NCBI GenBank assembly: GCA_964411985.1
Contig: CAYPNF010000040.1
Location: 1-64,000 of the forward strand
Direction: 5' to 3'
Length of the DNA stretch: 64,000 nucleotides
Source: CAYPNF01 sp964411985
GTDB taxonomy: Bacteria; Verrucomicrobiota; Verrucomicrobiia; Limisphaerales; J093
The notes below the pieces were generated by a model that made no database searches, was not told the origin of the DNA, and saw nothing but the letters and a program-made list of their open reading frames with translations. Below, in pieces: positions 25,835-35,600 of the stretch. Within the stretch, counting starts at the first letter, position 1; the number at the start of each line of letters is the position of its first letter. The position numbers were made by a program, and so were the translations under genes.

Positions 25835-26845
25835 ATGGCACTCTGGGTTCTCCGAATCCTCTTTTTGACGCTTTGCACTCTGGCCGGCTTTGCGGTGAGC
25901 CAGGTACAGCCTGACCTAGTCGATCGGCCCTACTGGGGCTTGATGATCGGCTTTGGCTTTGGCGGTCTGTTGATCGCCATCGATGAAATGCTCAAAGGTT
26001 TCTCTCTCCGCGCCTTTTCTGCCGCCACCTTCGGGCTTTTTCTGGGCACTGCTATCGCCTGGATGGTTGATCGCAGTCAGCTTTTCGTCTATGCCGATGA
26101 TCGCCCGGTGCGCTGGCTCATTCGGCTGAGCCTCTTCCTTGGTTTTGGGTACATCGGGATGATTCTGGCTATGCGGAGCAATAAGGAGGATTTTACCTTA
26201 ATCATTCCCTACCTGAGGTTTGCACCGCAGAGTAAACCCAAGGACCTGCTGCTTCTCGATACCAGCGTTATCATCGATGGCCGCATTGCTGATCTTCTGG
26301 AAACAGATTTCCTTGATGGAGTGGTGGTAGTACCACGTTTCGTTCTGAAAGAGCTTCAGCTGATCGCTGATTCCAGCGATCCGATCCGCAGGGCGAGAGG
26401 CCGCCGCGGGCTCGATATGCTGAGTCGGATCCAGAAGCAGGCCAAATGTGAAGTGAAAATTCACGAAGCCGATTTTCCCGAAGAGCCGACTACAGACGGG
26501 AAGCTGGTGCGTCTTGCTTTAGCTATTGATGCTAAATTATTTACAAATGATTATAATCTGGGAAAGATCGCCCAGCTCCAAACGGTTCGGTATGTGAATC
26601 TGAACGATATCGCCACGCGTATCAAGCCGGTGATTCTGCCAGGCGAACAGTTCAGCATTAAGATCGCGCGGGAGGGCCGCGATAAAGGACAGGGGGTAGG
26701 ATATCTCAACGACGGGACGATGGTGGTGGTCAACCAGGGGCAACGACTGCTGGGACAGCAGGTGGAGGTGCAAGTGATCAGTTTGCTTCAGACTGGGGCC
26801 GGAGTGATCATCTTTGCCGACCTTCGCCCAGCACCTCCGGCATGA
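25835..26845 (+). CDS. Membrane PIN-TRAM domain protein (YacL-like)
   Basis: A 336-residue protein: four N-terminal membrane helices (to about residue 115), a PIN ribonuclease-like domain with acidic residues in LLLLDTSVIIDGRIADLLET (Asp near 143 and 150) and in KLFTNDYNLGKIA, and a C-terminal TRAM domain (GEQFSIKIAREGRDKGQGVGYLNDGTMVVVNQGQRLLGQQVEVQV). This arrangement is that of the conserved YacL family. The TRAM domain suggests RNA binding and the PIN domain nuclease activity, but the physiological role of the family is not well defined. Transcribed away from the secretion operon. Confidence 0.88.
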   Translation: MALWVLRILFLTLCTLAGFAVSQVQPDLVDRPYWGLMIGFGFGGLLIAIDEMLKGFSLRAFSAATFGLFLGTAIAWMVDRSQLFVYADDRPVRWLIRLSLFLGFGYIGMILAMRSNKEDFTLIIPYLRFAPQSKPKDLLLLDTSVIIDGRIADLLETDFLDGVVVVPRFVLKELQLIADSSDPIRRARGRRGLDMLSRIQKQAKCEVKIHEADFPEEPTTDGKLVRLALAIDAKLFTNDYNLGKIAQLQTVRYVNLNDIATRIKPVILPGEQFSIKIAREGRDKGQGVGYLNDGTMVVVNQGQRLLGQQVEVQVISLLQTGAGVIIFADLRPAPPA

Positions 26846-26906
26846 GAGCAGCTAGGACTGGATCACCGAGGATGGAGTTCTCCAGCCTTCCATGCTATCA
26901 TAGAAT

Positions 26907-27131
26907 ATGAACTTCGTTACCGTTTTTCGGACCTTCAATCCCGCTGAAGCGCAACTGGTAGCTTCCCGGCTCGAAGCAGCTGAGCTTCCAGCTATGGTAA
27001 CGCACGAGACGGCTTCACTGTGCCTGGAGGGTTATGCAATGGCCGCCGGGGGGATCCTCGTGGAAGTGCCCGAGGAGCTGGCTGCCTCCGCCAAGGAGCT
27101 TCTCGAGTCTGTGTCGCCTGAGTCCGCATGA
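26907..27131 (+). CDS. DUF2007-family small protein
   Basis: A 74-residue protein with the DUF2007 pattern: FVTVFRTFNPAEAQLVASRLEAAELPAMV, a GGILVEVPEELAASAKELLES second half. The family is a small alpha/beta fold annotated as putative signal-transducing; its function is not known. Its stop overlaps the start of the downstream FAD oxidase gene (ATGA at 27128-27131), so the two are translationally coupled. Confidence 0.75.
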   Translation: MNFVTVFRTFNPAEAQLVASRLEAAELPAMVTHETASLCLEGYAMAAGGILVEVPEELAASAKELLESVSPESA

Positions 27132-28510
27132 GCAAGAACCATCGCCGAACCCTATTTCAACAACTTCAGAAGCAGCTGCCCGCCGGAGTTCTTCGCTTGG
27201 ACCCGGAAACCTTGAATGCCCACAAGGGGGACAAGTGGTTTGCGGTAGGCATGCCCGAAGCCGTGGCGTTCCCCAAGAGTACAGAGGCTGTTGCTTGGGT
27301 GATGCGGTTTGCCACCCAATATGGGATACCGGTTACGGCACGCGGCGCAGGCCATGGGTACGTGGGAGGATGCGTGCCAGTGAACGGGGGTATTGTCCTT
27401 TCGTTGGCGAAGATGAACCGCATCCGCGAAGTGAACACCCATGATTTCGTGGCCGTGGCTCAGGCGGGAGCCATCACGCAGACTCTGCAGGAACGGGTCG
27501 AATCCAAGGGGCTCTTCTATCCACCTGATCCGGCCAGCAGGGCCGACTCTACCATCGGTGGGAACATCGTTACGAATGCGGGTGGACCACGCTGCCTCAA
27601 GTACGGAGTGACGCGGGATTATGTTCTTGGCCTTGAAGTGGTGTCTGCGGAAGGGAAGACGTGGAAACTGGGGAGCCGCACTCACAAGAACAAGACCGGT
27701 TTCGATTTGTCGCGCCTGTTCGTGGGCTCGGAGGGTTTGCTGGGGATCGTGACTGAGGCGACCCTCAAACTGCTGCCGTTGCCACCGCTTCGGGCTTGCG
27801 TTGCCGTGGGATTCGGTTCGCTTCCTGCCGCCGCGCAGACGATCCAGAAGATCTTTGCCGCAGGGTTTCTCCCGAGTGCACTGGAGATTGCTGACGCCTT
27901 CACCCTGACGGCGGCCCGCAAGCGCACCGGCAGCAAGCGGTTGGAGGGGTGCGAAGCGATGCTGATTATCGAGTTGGATGGCAGCAAGGAGTCGGTGCCT
28001 GGCGAATTGAGGCGATTGGAAAAACTGATTCGCACCAAGAATCCGAGGTTCCTTGACCGAGCCATCGGGGCGGTGGAGTGCGAGAAGGTCTGGCAGATTC
28101 GGCGGGAGTTTAGCTATGCCCTCCGCGACACGGGTCTCACGAAGCTGAACGAAGACGTGACGGTGCCACGTGGGAAAGTGGAGGATCTTCTGAACTTCGC
28201 CGCGAAACTGGAGCGCAAGTACGGTTTGCCAATAGCGTGTTTTGGGCATGCTGGCGATGGCAACATCCACGTGAACGTGATGTTGGACCAGGGGGATCCG
28301 TCGGCTCGAGCCAAGAGTGAGAAGGTCCTGGACTCGCTATTTGCGCAGGTTCAACGTTTTGGGGGGGTTATAACGGGTGAGCACGGGGTTGGTTTGGCCA
28401 AGAAACGTTGGTGGCCCAAGGCGGTATCGGAAGAGGTTCACGAGCTCCACCGACGCATTAAGCGGGCGTTGGACCCGCAGGGGATCCTCAATCCGGGCAA
28501 GTTTCTCTGA
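27128..28510 (+). CDS. FAD-linked oxidase/dehydrogenase, GlcD type
   Basis: A 460-residue protein of the FAD-dependent 2-hydroxyacid dehydrogenase family. Seen: the PCMH FAD site GIPVTARGAGHGYVGGCVPVNGGIVLSL, TIGGNIVTNAGGPRCLKYGVTRDYVLGLEVV, GLLGIVTEATLKLLPLP, and the C-terminal domain with CFGHAGDGNIHVNVM and GVITGEHGVGLAKKRW, which hold the metal/substrate residues. It would oxidise glycolate or D-lactate and pass electrons to quinone or a partner FeS protein. No glcE/glcF genes are adjacent. Confidence 0.9.
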   Translation: MSKNHRRTLFQQLQKQLPAGVLRLDPETLNAHKGDKWFAVGMPEAVAFPKSTEAVAWVMRFATQYGIPVTARGAGHGYVGGCVPVNGGIVLSLAKMNRIREVNTHDFVAVAQAGAITQTLQERVESKGLFYPPDPASRADSTIGGNIVTNAGGPRCLKYGVTRDYVLGLEVVSAEGKTWKLGSRTHKNKTGFDLSRLFVGSEGLLGIVTEATLKLLPLPPLRACVAVGFGSLPAAAQTIQKIFAAGFLPSALEIADAFTLTAARKRTGSKRLEGCEAMLIIELDGSKESVPGELRRLEKLIRTKNPRFLDRAIGAVECEKVWQIRREFSYALRDTGLTKLNEDVTVPRGKVEDLLNFAAKLERKYGLPIACFGHAGDGNIHVNVMLDQGDPSARAKSEKVLDSLFAQVQRFGGVITGEHGVGLAKKRWWPKAVSEEVHELHRRIKRALDPQGILNPGKFL

Positions 28511-28591
28511 GGTATGTAGCCCTTGGGCATGGCGCGGAGACGCTCTTTCGCATGGATTTCCCCAGCGGGTTTTTGTAGAATCCGCACTGCC

Positions 28592-30619
28592 ATGCGCAAA
28601 CCCAACCTTGAACGTCGTCAGTTTCTAGCAACCCTGGCCTCGGGAGCCGCAGTTCTGGCTGCTTCCACTGTGGCCTACACCGATTCAGGGAGTTCCTCCC
28701 GAAAGCCGTCGGGTTCTCCTCGTAAGTCCTCGGGAGGTCTAGCCGCTCCAGAGTTCAGGCCGCTCCCGCTTGGGCACATTACCCCGGAGGGTTGGCTCAG
28801 GCGCCAACTGCAACTCCAGGCTGACGGTCTGAGTGGGCATTTGGATGAGTTCTGGCCGGACGTCGGGCAGAGCCAGTGGTTCGGTGGCAAAGCCGAAGGA
28901 TGGGAACGCGCCCCTTACTGGTTGGACGGGATTATTCCTTTAGCCTGGGTGCTCGATCATGGTTCCCTCAAGGCCAAGGTGACCCGCTACGTCAATCATA
29001 TCGTAGCAACACAGCGAGCTGACGGTTGGTACGCCCCTTACCCGGCCGATGCTAGTGCGAAATCGTATGATATCTGGTCGATCCTCCTGGCAAACAAAGT
29101 GCTCGTGCAGTTTCACGAAGCCACGGGAGACGATAAAGTGCTCCAAGCGGTGTTGAAAAACCTGAAGGCGATCCTGGCGACGCTGGACCGTACACCGCTG
29201 TTTGCTTGGGGCAAGTTTCGATGGTACGAAGGATTGATTTCCGTCTACTACGTGTACGAAAAGACCCGGGAACCTTGGCTCCTCGATCTTGCCGGGAAGC
29301 TTCGCGGGCAAGGATTCGACTACATGTCGTTCTACCACGGTGAAGATGTCACCTCCCCAACACCGCGGCGCGGACTTTGGCGATTCGACAAGCACGTGGT
29401 CAACACGGCTATGGCGATCAAGGCCTATCCTCTGGCCTGGCGTCTCAATCGGAACGAGGCGGAAAAGAAGTTCCCCAAGGAAATGATCGAAGTGCTGGAC
29501 CGCTATCATGGACAGGCCACGGGGATGTTCAGTGGAGATGAAACGCTTTCCGGCAAGAATCCCGTGCAGGGCACCGAACTGTGCGCCGTGGTGGAAGCCA
29601 TGTACTCCCTTGAGCAAATCGTCGCGATCACGGGGGATCCCTGGTACGCTGACCGCCTGGAGCGAATCGCATTCAACGCCCTCCCGGCCACCTTTGCCCC
29701 TGACATGTGGTCGCACCAGTATGATCAGCAGGTGAATCAGATGCAGTGCACCATCAATCCCGATCACATGTGGTCTTCGAATGGACCGGAGTCGAATCTC
29801 TACGGGCTGGAGCCCAACTTTGGATGCTGCACCTCCAATTTCCACCAGGGTTGGCCCAAGTTCGCGGCGAACCTCTGGATGCGCACTGCGGATGACGGAA
29901 TCGCTGCGGTCGCCTACGCGCCGAGTTCGGCCCGGTTTTCCGTGCGGGGCTCCAAGGTTCAGGTGGCTCTGGAAACGGATTATCCCTTCCGGGAGACGCT
30001 CAGCCTGCAGGTCTCTACGGATCAGGCTGTCCGCTTTCCTCTGGTATTGCGAGTTCCCGCTTGGGCAGTCGGTCCAACCCTCTGCTTCGGTGACGGAGTG
30101 GAGAAGCGCCTGAAACCGGGCTCGTTCCATCGTGTGGAACGGGAATGGAAGGGAACCACGAACATGACGCTGAAGTTCCCGATGCGAGTGAAGACTTCGC
30201 GGCGTTACAATCAGGCTCTCGCAGTGGAGCTCGGCCCCTTGGTCTACTCGCTCAAGATGGGGGAGAAGTGGGCTCGAGTGAATGCGGACAAACCGCATCG
30301 GGAGCTTCCTCATGGTGACTTCGAAGTGCACCCCACCACCCCTTGGAACTACGGTTTGTTGGTCAATGAGACTCAGCCCGAGGAGAGTGTTCAGTTCGTG
30401 GAGCGGCCGGTTGGCGCGATCCCGTTCTCACCAGAAGGCGCTGGCATGACCGCCAAAGTGAAGGGACGACGGTTGCCAGACTGGAAGATCCAGCACGGGT
30501 GGGCAGGGGAGGTTCCAGCGGACCCTCAGACCTCCCAGGAACCTCTCGAGGATTTGACTCTCATTCCTTATGGGTGCACGAATATCCGGATTACAGAGTT
30601 TCCAAGGTTGGAGAAGTGA
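28592..30619 (+). CDS. GH127-family (DUF1680) glycoside hydrolase, Tat-exported
   Basis: A 675-residue protein. From the ATG at 28592 the N-terminus MRKPNLERRQFLATLASGAAVLAAS is a twin-arginine-type signal (RRQFL). The body matches DUF1680/GH127 beta-L-arabinofuranosidase-like enzymes: YWLDGIIPLAWVLD, GTELCAVVEAMYSLEQIVAITGDPWYADRLERIAFNALPATF, and NFGCCTSNFHQGWPKFAANLWM, whose Cys-Cys pair and upstream Glu/Cys correspond to the zinc-thiolate catalytic site of GH127. Exported degradation of arabinose-containing polymers is likely. The frame is open to 28523, but the Tat motif fixes the start. The next gene begins inside its last codons. Confidence 0.82.
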   Translation: MRKPNLERRQFLATLASGAAVLAASTVAYTDSGSSSRKPSGSPRKSSGGLAAPEFRPLPLGHITPEGWLRRQLQLQADGLSGHLDEFWPDVGQSQWFGGKAEGWERAPYWLDGIIPLAWVLDHGSLKAKVTRYVNHIVATQRADGWYAPYPADASAKSYDIWSILLANKVLVQFHEATGDDKVLQAVLKNLKAILATLDRTPLFAWGKFRWYEGLISVYYVYEKTREPWLLDLAGKLRGQGFDYMSFYHGEDVTSPTPRRGLWRFDKHVVNTAMAIKAYPLAWRLNRNEAEKKFPKEMIEVLDRYHGQATGMFSGDETLSGKNPVQGTELCAVVEAMYSLEQIVAITGDPWYADRLERIAFNALPATFAPDMWSHQYDQQVNQMQCTINPDHMWSSNGPESNLYGLEPNFGCCTSNFHQGWPKFAANLWMRTADDGIAAVAYAPSSARFSVRGSKVQVALETDYPFRETLSLQVSTDQAVRFPLVLRVPAWAVGPTLCFGDGVEKRLKPGSFHRVEREWKGTTNMTLKFPMRVKTSRRYNQALAVELGPLVYSLKMGEKWARVNADKPHRELPHGDFEVHPTTPWNYGLLVNETQPEESVQFVERPVGAIPFSPEGAGMTAKVKGRRLPDWKIQHGWAGEVPADPQTSQEPLEDLTLIPYGCTNIRITEFPRLEK

Positions 30620-32555
30620 TGCCCGCTGCCGGAATTGGGCAGCATGGGTGATCCTCACAGCCGGACTCCTCATCCCTGGCGGTCAAGGGCTGTCCTATTC
30701 GTTCGGGTTGGCGCGGGCGGGTGAGCCAGACTCTACCGCGCGTTTTCCCCTGAGCAGGCTATCCAGTGGCGGCTATTCCCTGCTCACCCTCACGCCCCCT
30801 AGGCAGGCCGAAACCGCTTCCGTCAGAGTCCTGACGGGTGCGAGCTCATTGGCAGGGCTTGATCCCAAAGTTGGCGCCAACCTCCGCCTTGGAGAGGATC
30901 CAACCAGTTTACCCAGTGATAGGCTCGCTCAGGCCGAACCTCATCTGGCCAGGTCCTACACCGATACCAACCTGTTCGTCGCCACTTTTCAAGAAGGTCG
31001 CTATTCCGATGGTGGGGCGGTGGACAATGGTTTCGCCATTAGTCGGGACGGGGGGCGAAGTTGGAGGAGGGGATTGATCCCGCACTTGATCAAGAGTGTG
31101 GATGGTGGAGCGTTCGACCGGGCTTCCGATCCGGTGGCGGGGGTGAGCCACAAGGGCGTCGTGTATCTCAATTCCCTTGCGATCCGGCGCGTCAATGGCG
31201 CTTCCCTCAGTACTCTCGTGCTGTCGAAAAGCACGAATGCCGGAGAGACGTTTTCCCGTCCGCTGACGGTGGTTACGAGCGCCTCGGATATGGTTTTTCT
31301 GGATAAGAACTGGATGGCGGTCAACACCTTTCCTGGTACGCCCAAGGAAGGCCGAATCGCGGTGACTTACACGCGATTTGATTCTACACCTCAGACGGGT
31401 ACCAACAACCCCATCGCCATCACTCTCAGCGATGATGAAGGAGAGACGTGGACTTCATCCCAGGTCATTAGCCCCCCGAGCTGCCAGGGATCACAGCCGG
31501 TGTTTTTCCCTGATGGTTCTCTGTCAGTTGTCTACTGGAATTTCGATACCCCTTCAGGGTACCGTGTGGAGTCGGTCTTTTCTTCAGACGGAGGGTTGAG
31601 TTTTGGGGAGGCGACTCGTGTTGCCAACGTGACCCTCTACAGTGATCCGGTGGCGCGCGACGGGGCTTTCCTTCCCTCGGCGACAGTGGATCGGACCCTG
31701 GGTGTTCTTTACGTCGTGTACCAAGCTTATTCGGGGGGGCCCCGCGTACTCTTTACGCGATCCCGCGATCGCGGGAAGACGTGGACTACCCCAGTCCGTG
31801 TCAACGACACCCCGGGAAACCGCTCTGTCTTCAACCCTGCGATCGCCGTGTCGCCCGAAGGTCAGCACGTTTCGATCATCTTTTACGACAAACGGAATGA
31901 CGATGGCACGGGTCAATGGGTGGACCTCTATCTTGCGGAGTCCTTTGACGGCGGCGATACCTGGGAGCCCAACCTACGGATTAGCAGTGCCTCCTCGTTC
32001 CTGGGCTATGCGCCGCTGGCTCCTGACAAGCGAATGCTCGGGGATTACCTCGGGATCGTGCCTGGCTTAAGTTTCGAGGCTCCCGCCGCCGCAGTCTGGG
32101 TCGATACGCGGACAGGATCGGTGGATCCTTACCTGAGCCTGATTCGTCGGAGTCGAGGGAGCTCGTTTGCCGCATGGCAGCGGTTGGTGTTTTCGTCGGC
32201 TGAACTAGGCATCGGAGGCGCGGGCAGAGAAGAAGCGGATCCGGATGGCGATGGCATTCCCAACCTCCTTGAATACGCGCTCGGGTCGGATCCGCACCAA
32301 AAGGATCGCCAACCAGGAGTGGATCTAGTTCTGCCTGGCGCTGGGGGCGTTCAAGTCACTTTGAAGGTGTCACAAGTCATGCAGGACGTGGAGTTCCTAT
32401 GGCTTGGGTCGTCGAACCTCCTTGGATGGGGGAATGCGGTGCCGACTGTCTCGAGTGAGCAGGTCAACATGCGACCAGACCTCCTGGAACTGCATTACTT
32501 GCTTCCGGGACCCGGCAGTTCTGGGTTCTATCGGTTGGGCGGTGTTCGACGTTGA
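30570..32555 (+). CDS. Secreted BNR/Asp-box sialidase-like protein
   Basis: A 661-residue protein. A hydrophobic segment (AAWVILTAGLLIPGGQG, about 24-40) serves as signal peptide. The middle is a six-bladed-propeller type with Asp boxes: SRDGGRSWRR, SKSTNAGETFSRP, SDDEGETWTSS, SSDGGLSFGEA, TRSRDRGKTWTTP, ESFDGGDTWEP. The C-terminus has a calcium-binding TSP3-like DPDGDGIPNLLEYALGSDP and a tail ending SGFYRLGGVRR. It resembles exo-alpha-sialidases in fold; catalytic Arg triad was not verified, so activity is open. The ATG at 30570 overlaps the GH127 gene by 50 bp; later in-frame starts are possible. Confidence 0.75.
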   Translation: MGARISGLQSFQGWRSDARCRNWAAWVILTAGLLIPGGQGLSYSFGLARAGEPDSTARFPLSRLSSGGYSLLTLTPPRQAETASVRVLTGASSLAGLDPKVGANLRLGEDPTSLPSDRLAQAEPHLARSYTDTNLFVATFQEGRYSDGGAVDNGFAISRDGGRSWRRGLIPHLIKSVDGGAFDRASDPVAGVSHKGVVYLNSLAIRRVNGASLSTLVLSKSTNAGETFSRPLTVVTSASDMVFLDKNWMAVNTFPGTPKEGRIAVTYTRFDSTPQTGTNNPIAITLSDDEGETWTSSQVISPPSCQGSQPVFFPDGSLSVVYWNFDTPSGYRVESVFSSDGGLSFGEATRVANVTLYSDPVARDGAFLPSATVDRTLGVLYVVYQAYSGGPRVLFTRSRDRGKTWTTPVRVNDTPGNRSVFNPAIAVSPEGQHVSIIFYDKRNDDGTGQWVDLYLAESFDGGDTWEPNLRISSASSFLGYAPLAPDKRMLGDYLGIVPGLSFEAPAAAVWVDTRTGSVDPYLSLIRRSRGSSFAAWQRLVFSSAELGIGGAGREEADPDGDGIPNLLEYALGSDPHQKDRQPGVDLVLPGAGGVQVTLKVSQVMQDVEFLWLGSSNLLGWGNAVPTVSSEQVNMRPDLLELHYLLPGPGSSGFYRLGGVRR

Positions 32556-32616
32556 CCAGGGCTTGCAGGAGGAGCTCAGCGGGAATCTTCGTGCTCCGCA
32601 CAACTTCAGCCCCATT

Positions 32617-35600
32617 TCACTCTAGCAAGATCACCCGGTAATAGCGTGCTGACGATCCGGGGTCCAGGTCAGTGGCTACCAATTCCGTCCCAGCCGCTCG
32701 GCGCGTATCGAGTGTGACCCAAAAGCCCTGGTTGAGGGAATCCTGATACTGAATCGAGTAGGTTCTTTCCGGGAGAGCCGTGAGCCGTAAGGAAATGGAC
32801 CGGTTGGGCCCACGTTCTATCGATTGAATCCGGGGTGGTGGTGGAGGCGCTTGCAGGTTGGGACTTCCCGGAGTCCATTGGTTCATAGAAACAAACCGGT
32901 TCGTGTCTCCGTCTGGAAAGAGCCCTTGGCTGGTATTGGGGTGTTGTGAACCGAAGACAACGAGATGCTGAGGTGATCCGTTGGGTGAATAGAGAGCGAT
33001 TGTGTCCCCGCTCTTACTGAGTTGAAAACCCGAGTATAGGCTGCCAGGCCTGGGAACCGCGGGAGCATTGTCCGCCCGAACAACCAGGAAGCCTTTGGGG
33101 CCGATGATGGTGTTGGATGGCATGATCCAGGCTGCGGGTAGTTCCAACCTGTCGGTGAGCGAATAGCCAGTGAGATCCAGCGAAACGGAATTGGGGTTGT
33201 AAAGTTCGAACCAGTCTGAGAACTGTTCGGTAAACGGGTCCATGAAGCCGCCTGGACCTTGATTATCCGCCATCCATTCGTTGATGACCAGGTTGAGCAA
33301 GGCAGGGGCACTGGTGTTGGTAATCGTGATCGAATCGAGTGCGTTCGTCAGCAGACCGCCTTGGCTGTCCCTGGCCTGGATCGTGAGGCGATTGATCGGA
33401 GTGGTCAGAGGAACCGTCAGAGTCCAGTTGGTCAGACTTGTCCAGGTGATGGGAAAGAAGACGCCGTTGACGGTGATGTCCTTGACGGTTAGGGGTGCGG
33501 TGCCTGTAAGAGTCGTTCGGTTGGTGGCTGTCCCGAAATCTGTCCCACCGTGAGTGGTGATGGCGAAAGGCGTTTTCAGGGGCATGCCGCTTCGAAGGTG
33601 GGCTGCGCGCTGCACCAAATAGGAGAGCGCACCGCTCCAGTCCTGCCCTACCAGACCGGCATAGTGTTCGGACCAAGGTTGAAGGTACTTCTGGTTCACC
33701 GTGGTGGTGCTCAGATCCAGCAAGTGGTTCCAGAAGCGCCGGTAGTTGTCAGGAATGCGCCCGATCCTGTAAGTGTTAGGGGAACCACTGCCCAACGGGG
33801 CATAGTCTACCGACTGAACAAACGAAAAGTCCATATCCCACAGCAACCCCAACGCTTTCCCGTCCTCGGGCCGAATGTAGATCTTCCAGTTGTGGTTGAG
33901 GCCATACGTGTAGGTGTCCACGTCGCCCGTGAAGGCCTTGAACGCCAAAACGCGCATCCATTCATCCAGATCCATCAGTCGGCTGGTCTGAGTTTCCAAA
34001 CTCGCGCCGGTCAAACTGAATGCTTTGTTCAAGGCCACAATCTGTTCATAACTATCCAAGTCAGCGTTATTCTCCTGCCGGAAGATCCAGCGGTAGTTCT
34101 CCTTCTCGTTCCCCCAATTCTGGATGTCGACGTTGATGACGTCATCTGGTTGGGGAAGTTTTGGGGCCTGAGCATCCCCGTTCAGAGTGGTGGTCGGGTA
34201 ATAGATCAACTCAAGCTTGTAAGTGTTGCCGTCCCCTCCACGCTCGAACTGGCTGTCGAAGTACTGCTTGTCAAAAGCGGACATACGCAGCATGCCTGTT
34301 CCGCTTTCCAAGGCGCGCGGCGCGAAGCACTGAACCAGATCACAGTGGAACCCGGGAATCCCTCCCGCATGATTGACCGCGTGCCAGAGCAGAATCTCGT
34401 CATGCCGCCCACCGCGTCCCGAGTAGCCGCCTGAACGGTCAATGGTGATGTTGTCCTGAACGCCACGGAACAAATGGTCTGGGTGCAGTTGGAGCGTGAA
34501 CCCGGCCCGGGACGAGTCGTTCCTTCCGCGTTCGCTGCTCTGGAGGTGCACACCGATGTCGTAGAACACCTCTTGTTCGTCATAGACCAGAGTCAATCCG
34601 ATCCGTTCATTGCTCATGACATTGGTGGGTGCATGCAGAAGGTCAGCGTCGGCGACTTTCATGATCAGCCGCAGCGAGTGAAGGGCTGTCATGAGGTTTG
34701 CTCCCGCGTCCACTTTGTACAAGGCGCGTGAATTCGTGCCACCCGCCGGAAACGTGGCGACAACTCCCAATCGATCCGCGGCCTGCACGAAGAACTGAAC
34801 CACCGTGCCTTCCGGTTTGCCCGGGAGCACGGCCACGTAATTGCTGTACCCAGACCAACTCCGGCCCCCTTCCAACTGCATGGGGATTTGACTCCAGGCT
34901 CCGCCGTTGGCCGACCACCATGTATGCGCAGCCCCCACTCCGTGAGGATCACTCGCCCGGATCCGCACGGTCACCGGCTCGTTGGGCTTTGGCACCACCG
35001 GACTGTGCGAGAGATCCTTGAAAGTGGGGCCGAGATTGGCCATCCAGGTCGAGTTGGGTGTGCCGGGGGTCCCCTGTACCGTTGGAATGGCGAGTACCGT
35101 GGTCTTCGCCAACCGGTTGAAGTACAGGCGTGTGTTCAGGCGAGGGTTCCCAGCAAGCCATTTTGCGCGAAAGGAGATCTGGTACTCCCGCCCGTTTACC
35201 ACGGCGCGTTTGTTGGCCAGGGTGGTCTCCAGGTGGTTGTGTTGATGATCGGTTGGGCCGGTCGCGATCAGGTGGAGAACGTGGTTGGCGGGGTTGTCTG
35301 GATCAACTTCCACCCTGCTGCGACCGTGGTCCCCCAACGCTCGCCACGCGGTGAACCCGGACTCGAAGGTCCCGTTCTGGAGCATCTGCACCGGGGTTGT
35401 GGTCGGATTCTCCACCACTTTGAGATCGTCTATCAGGCACTCTCCAGCATCCAGCAAGCCCAGGACGAACTCATTCCAGATCGTTGGCCCCAGAGCAGCC
35501 GTGGCGATGCCTCGATAGGTGTAGTTGCTCCAACTGGAACGGGAAGCCTCCCTGCTTGCCGCCCAACTCTCCGCGATGGAGTTGTCGGCCCAGGGGTTGC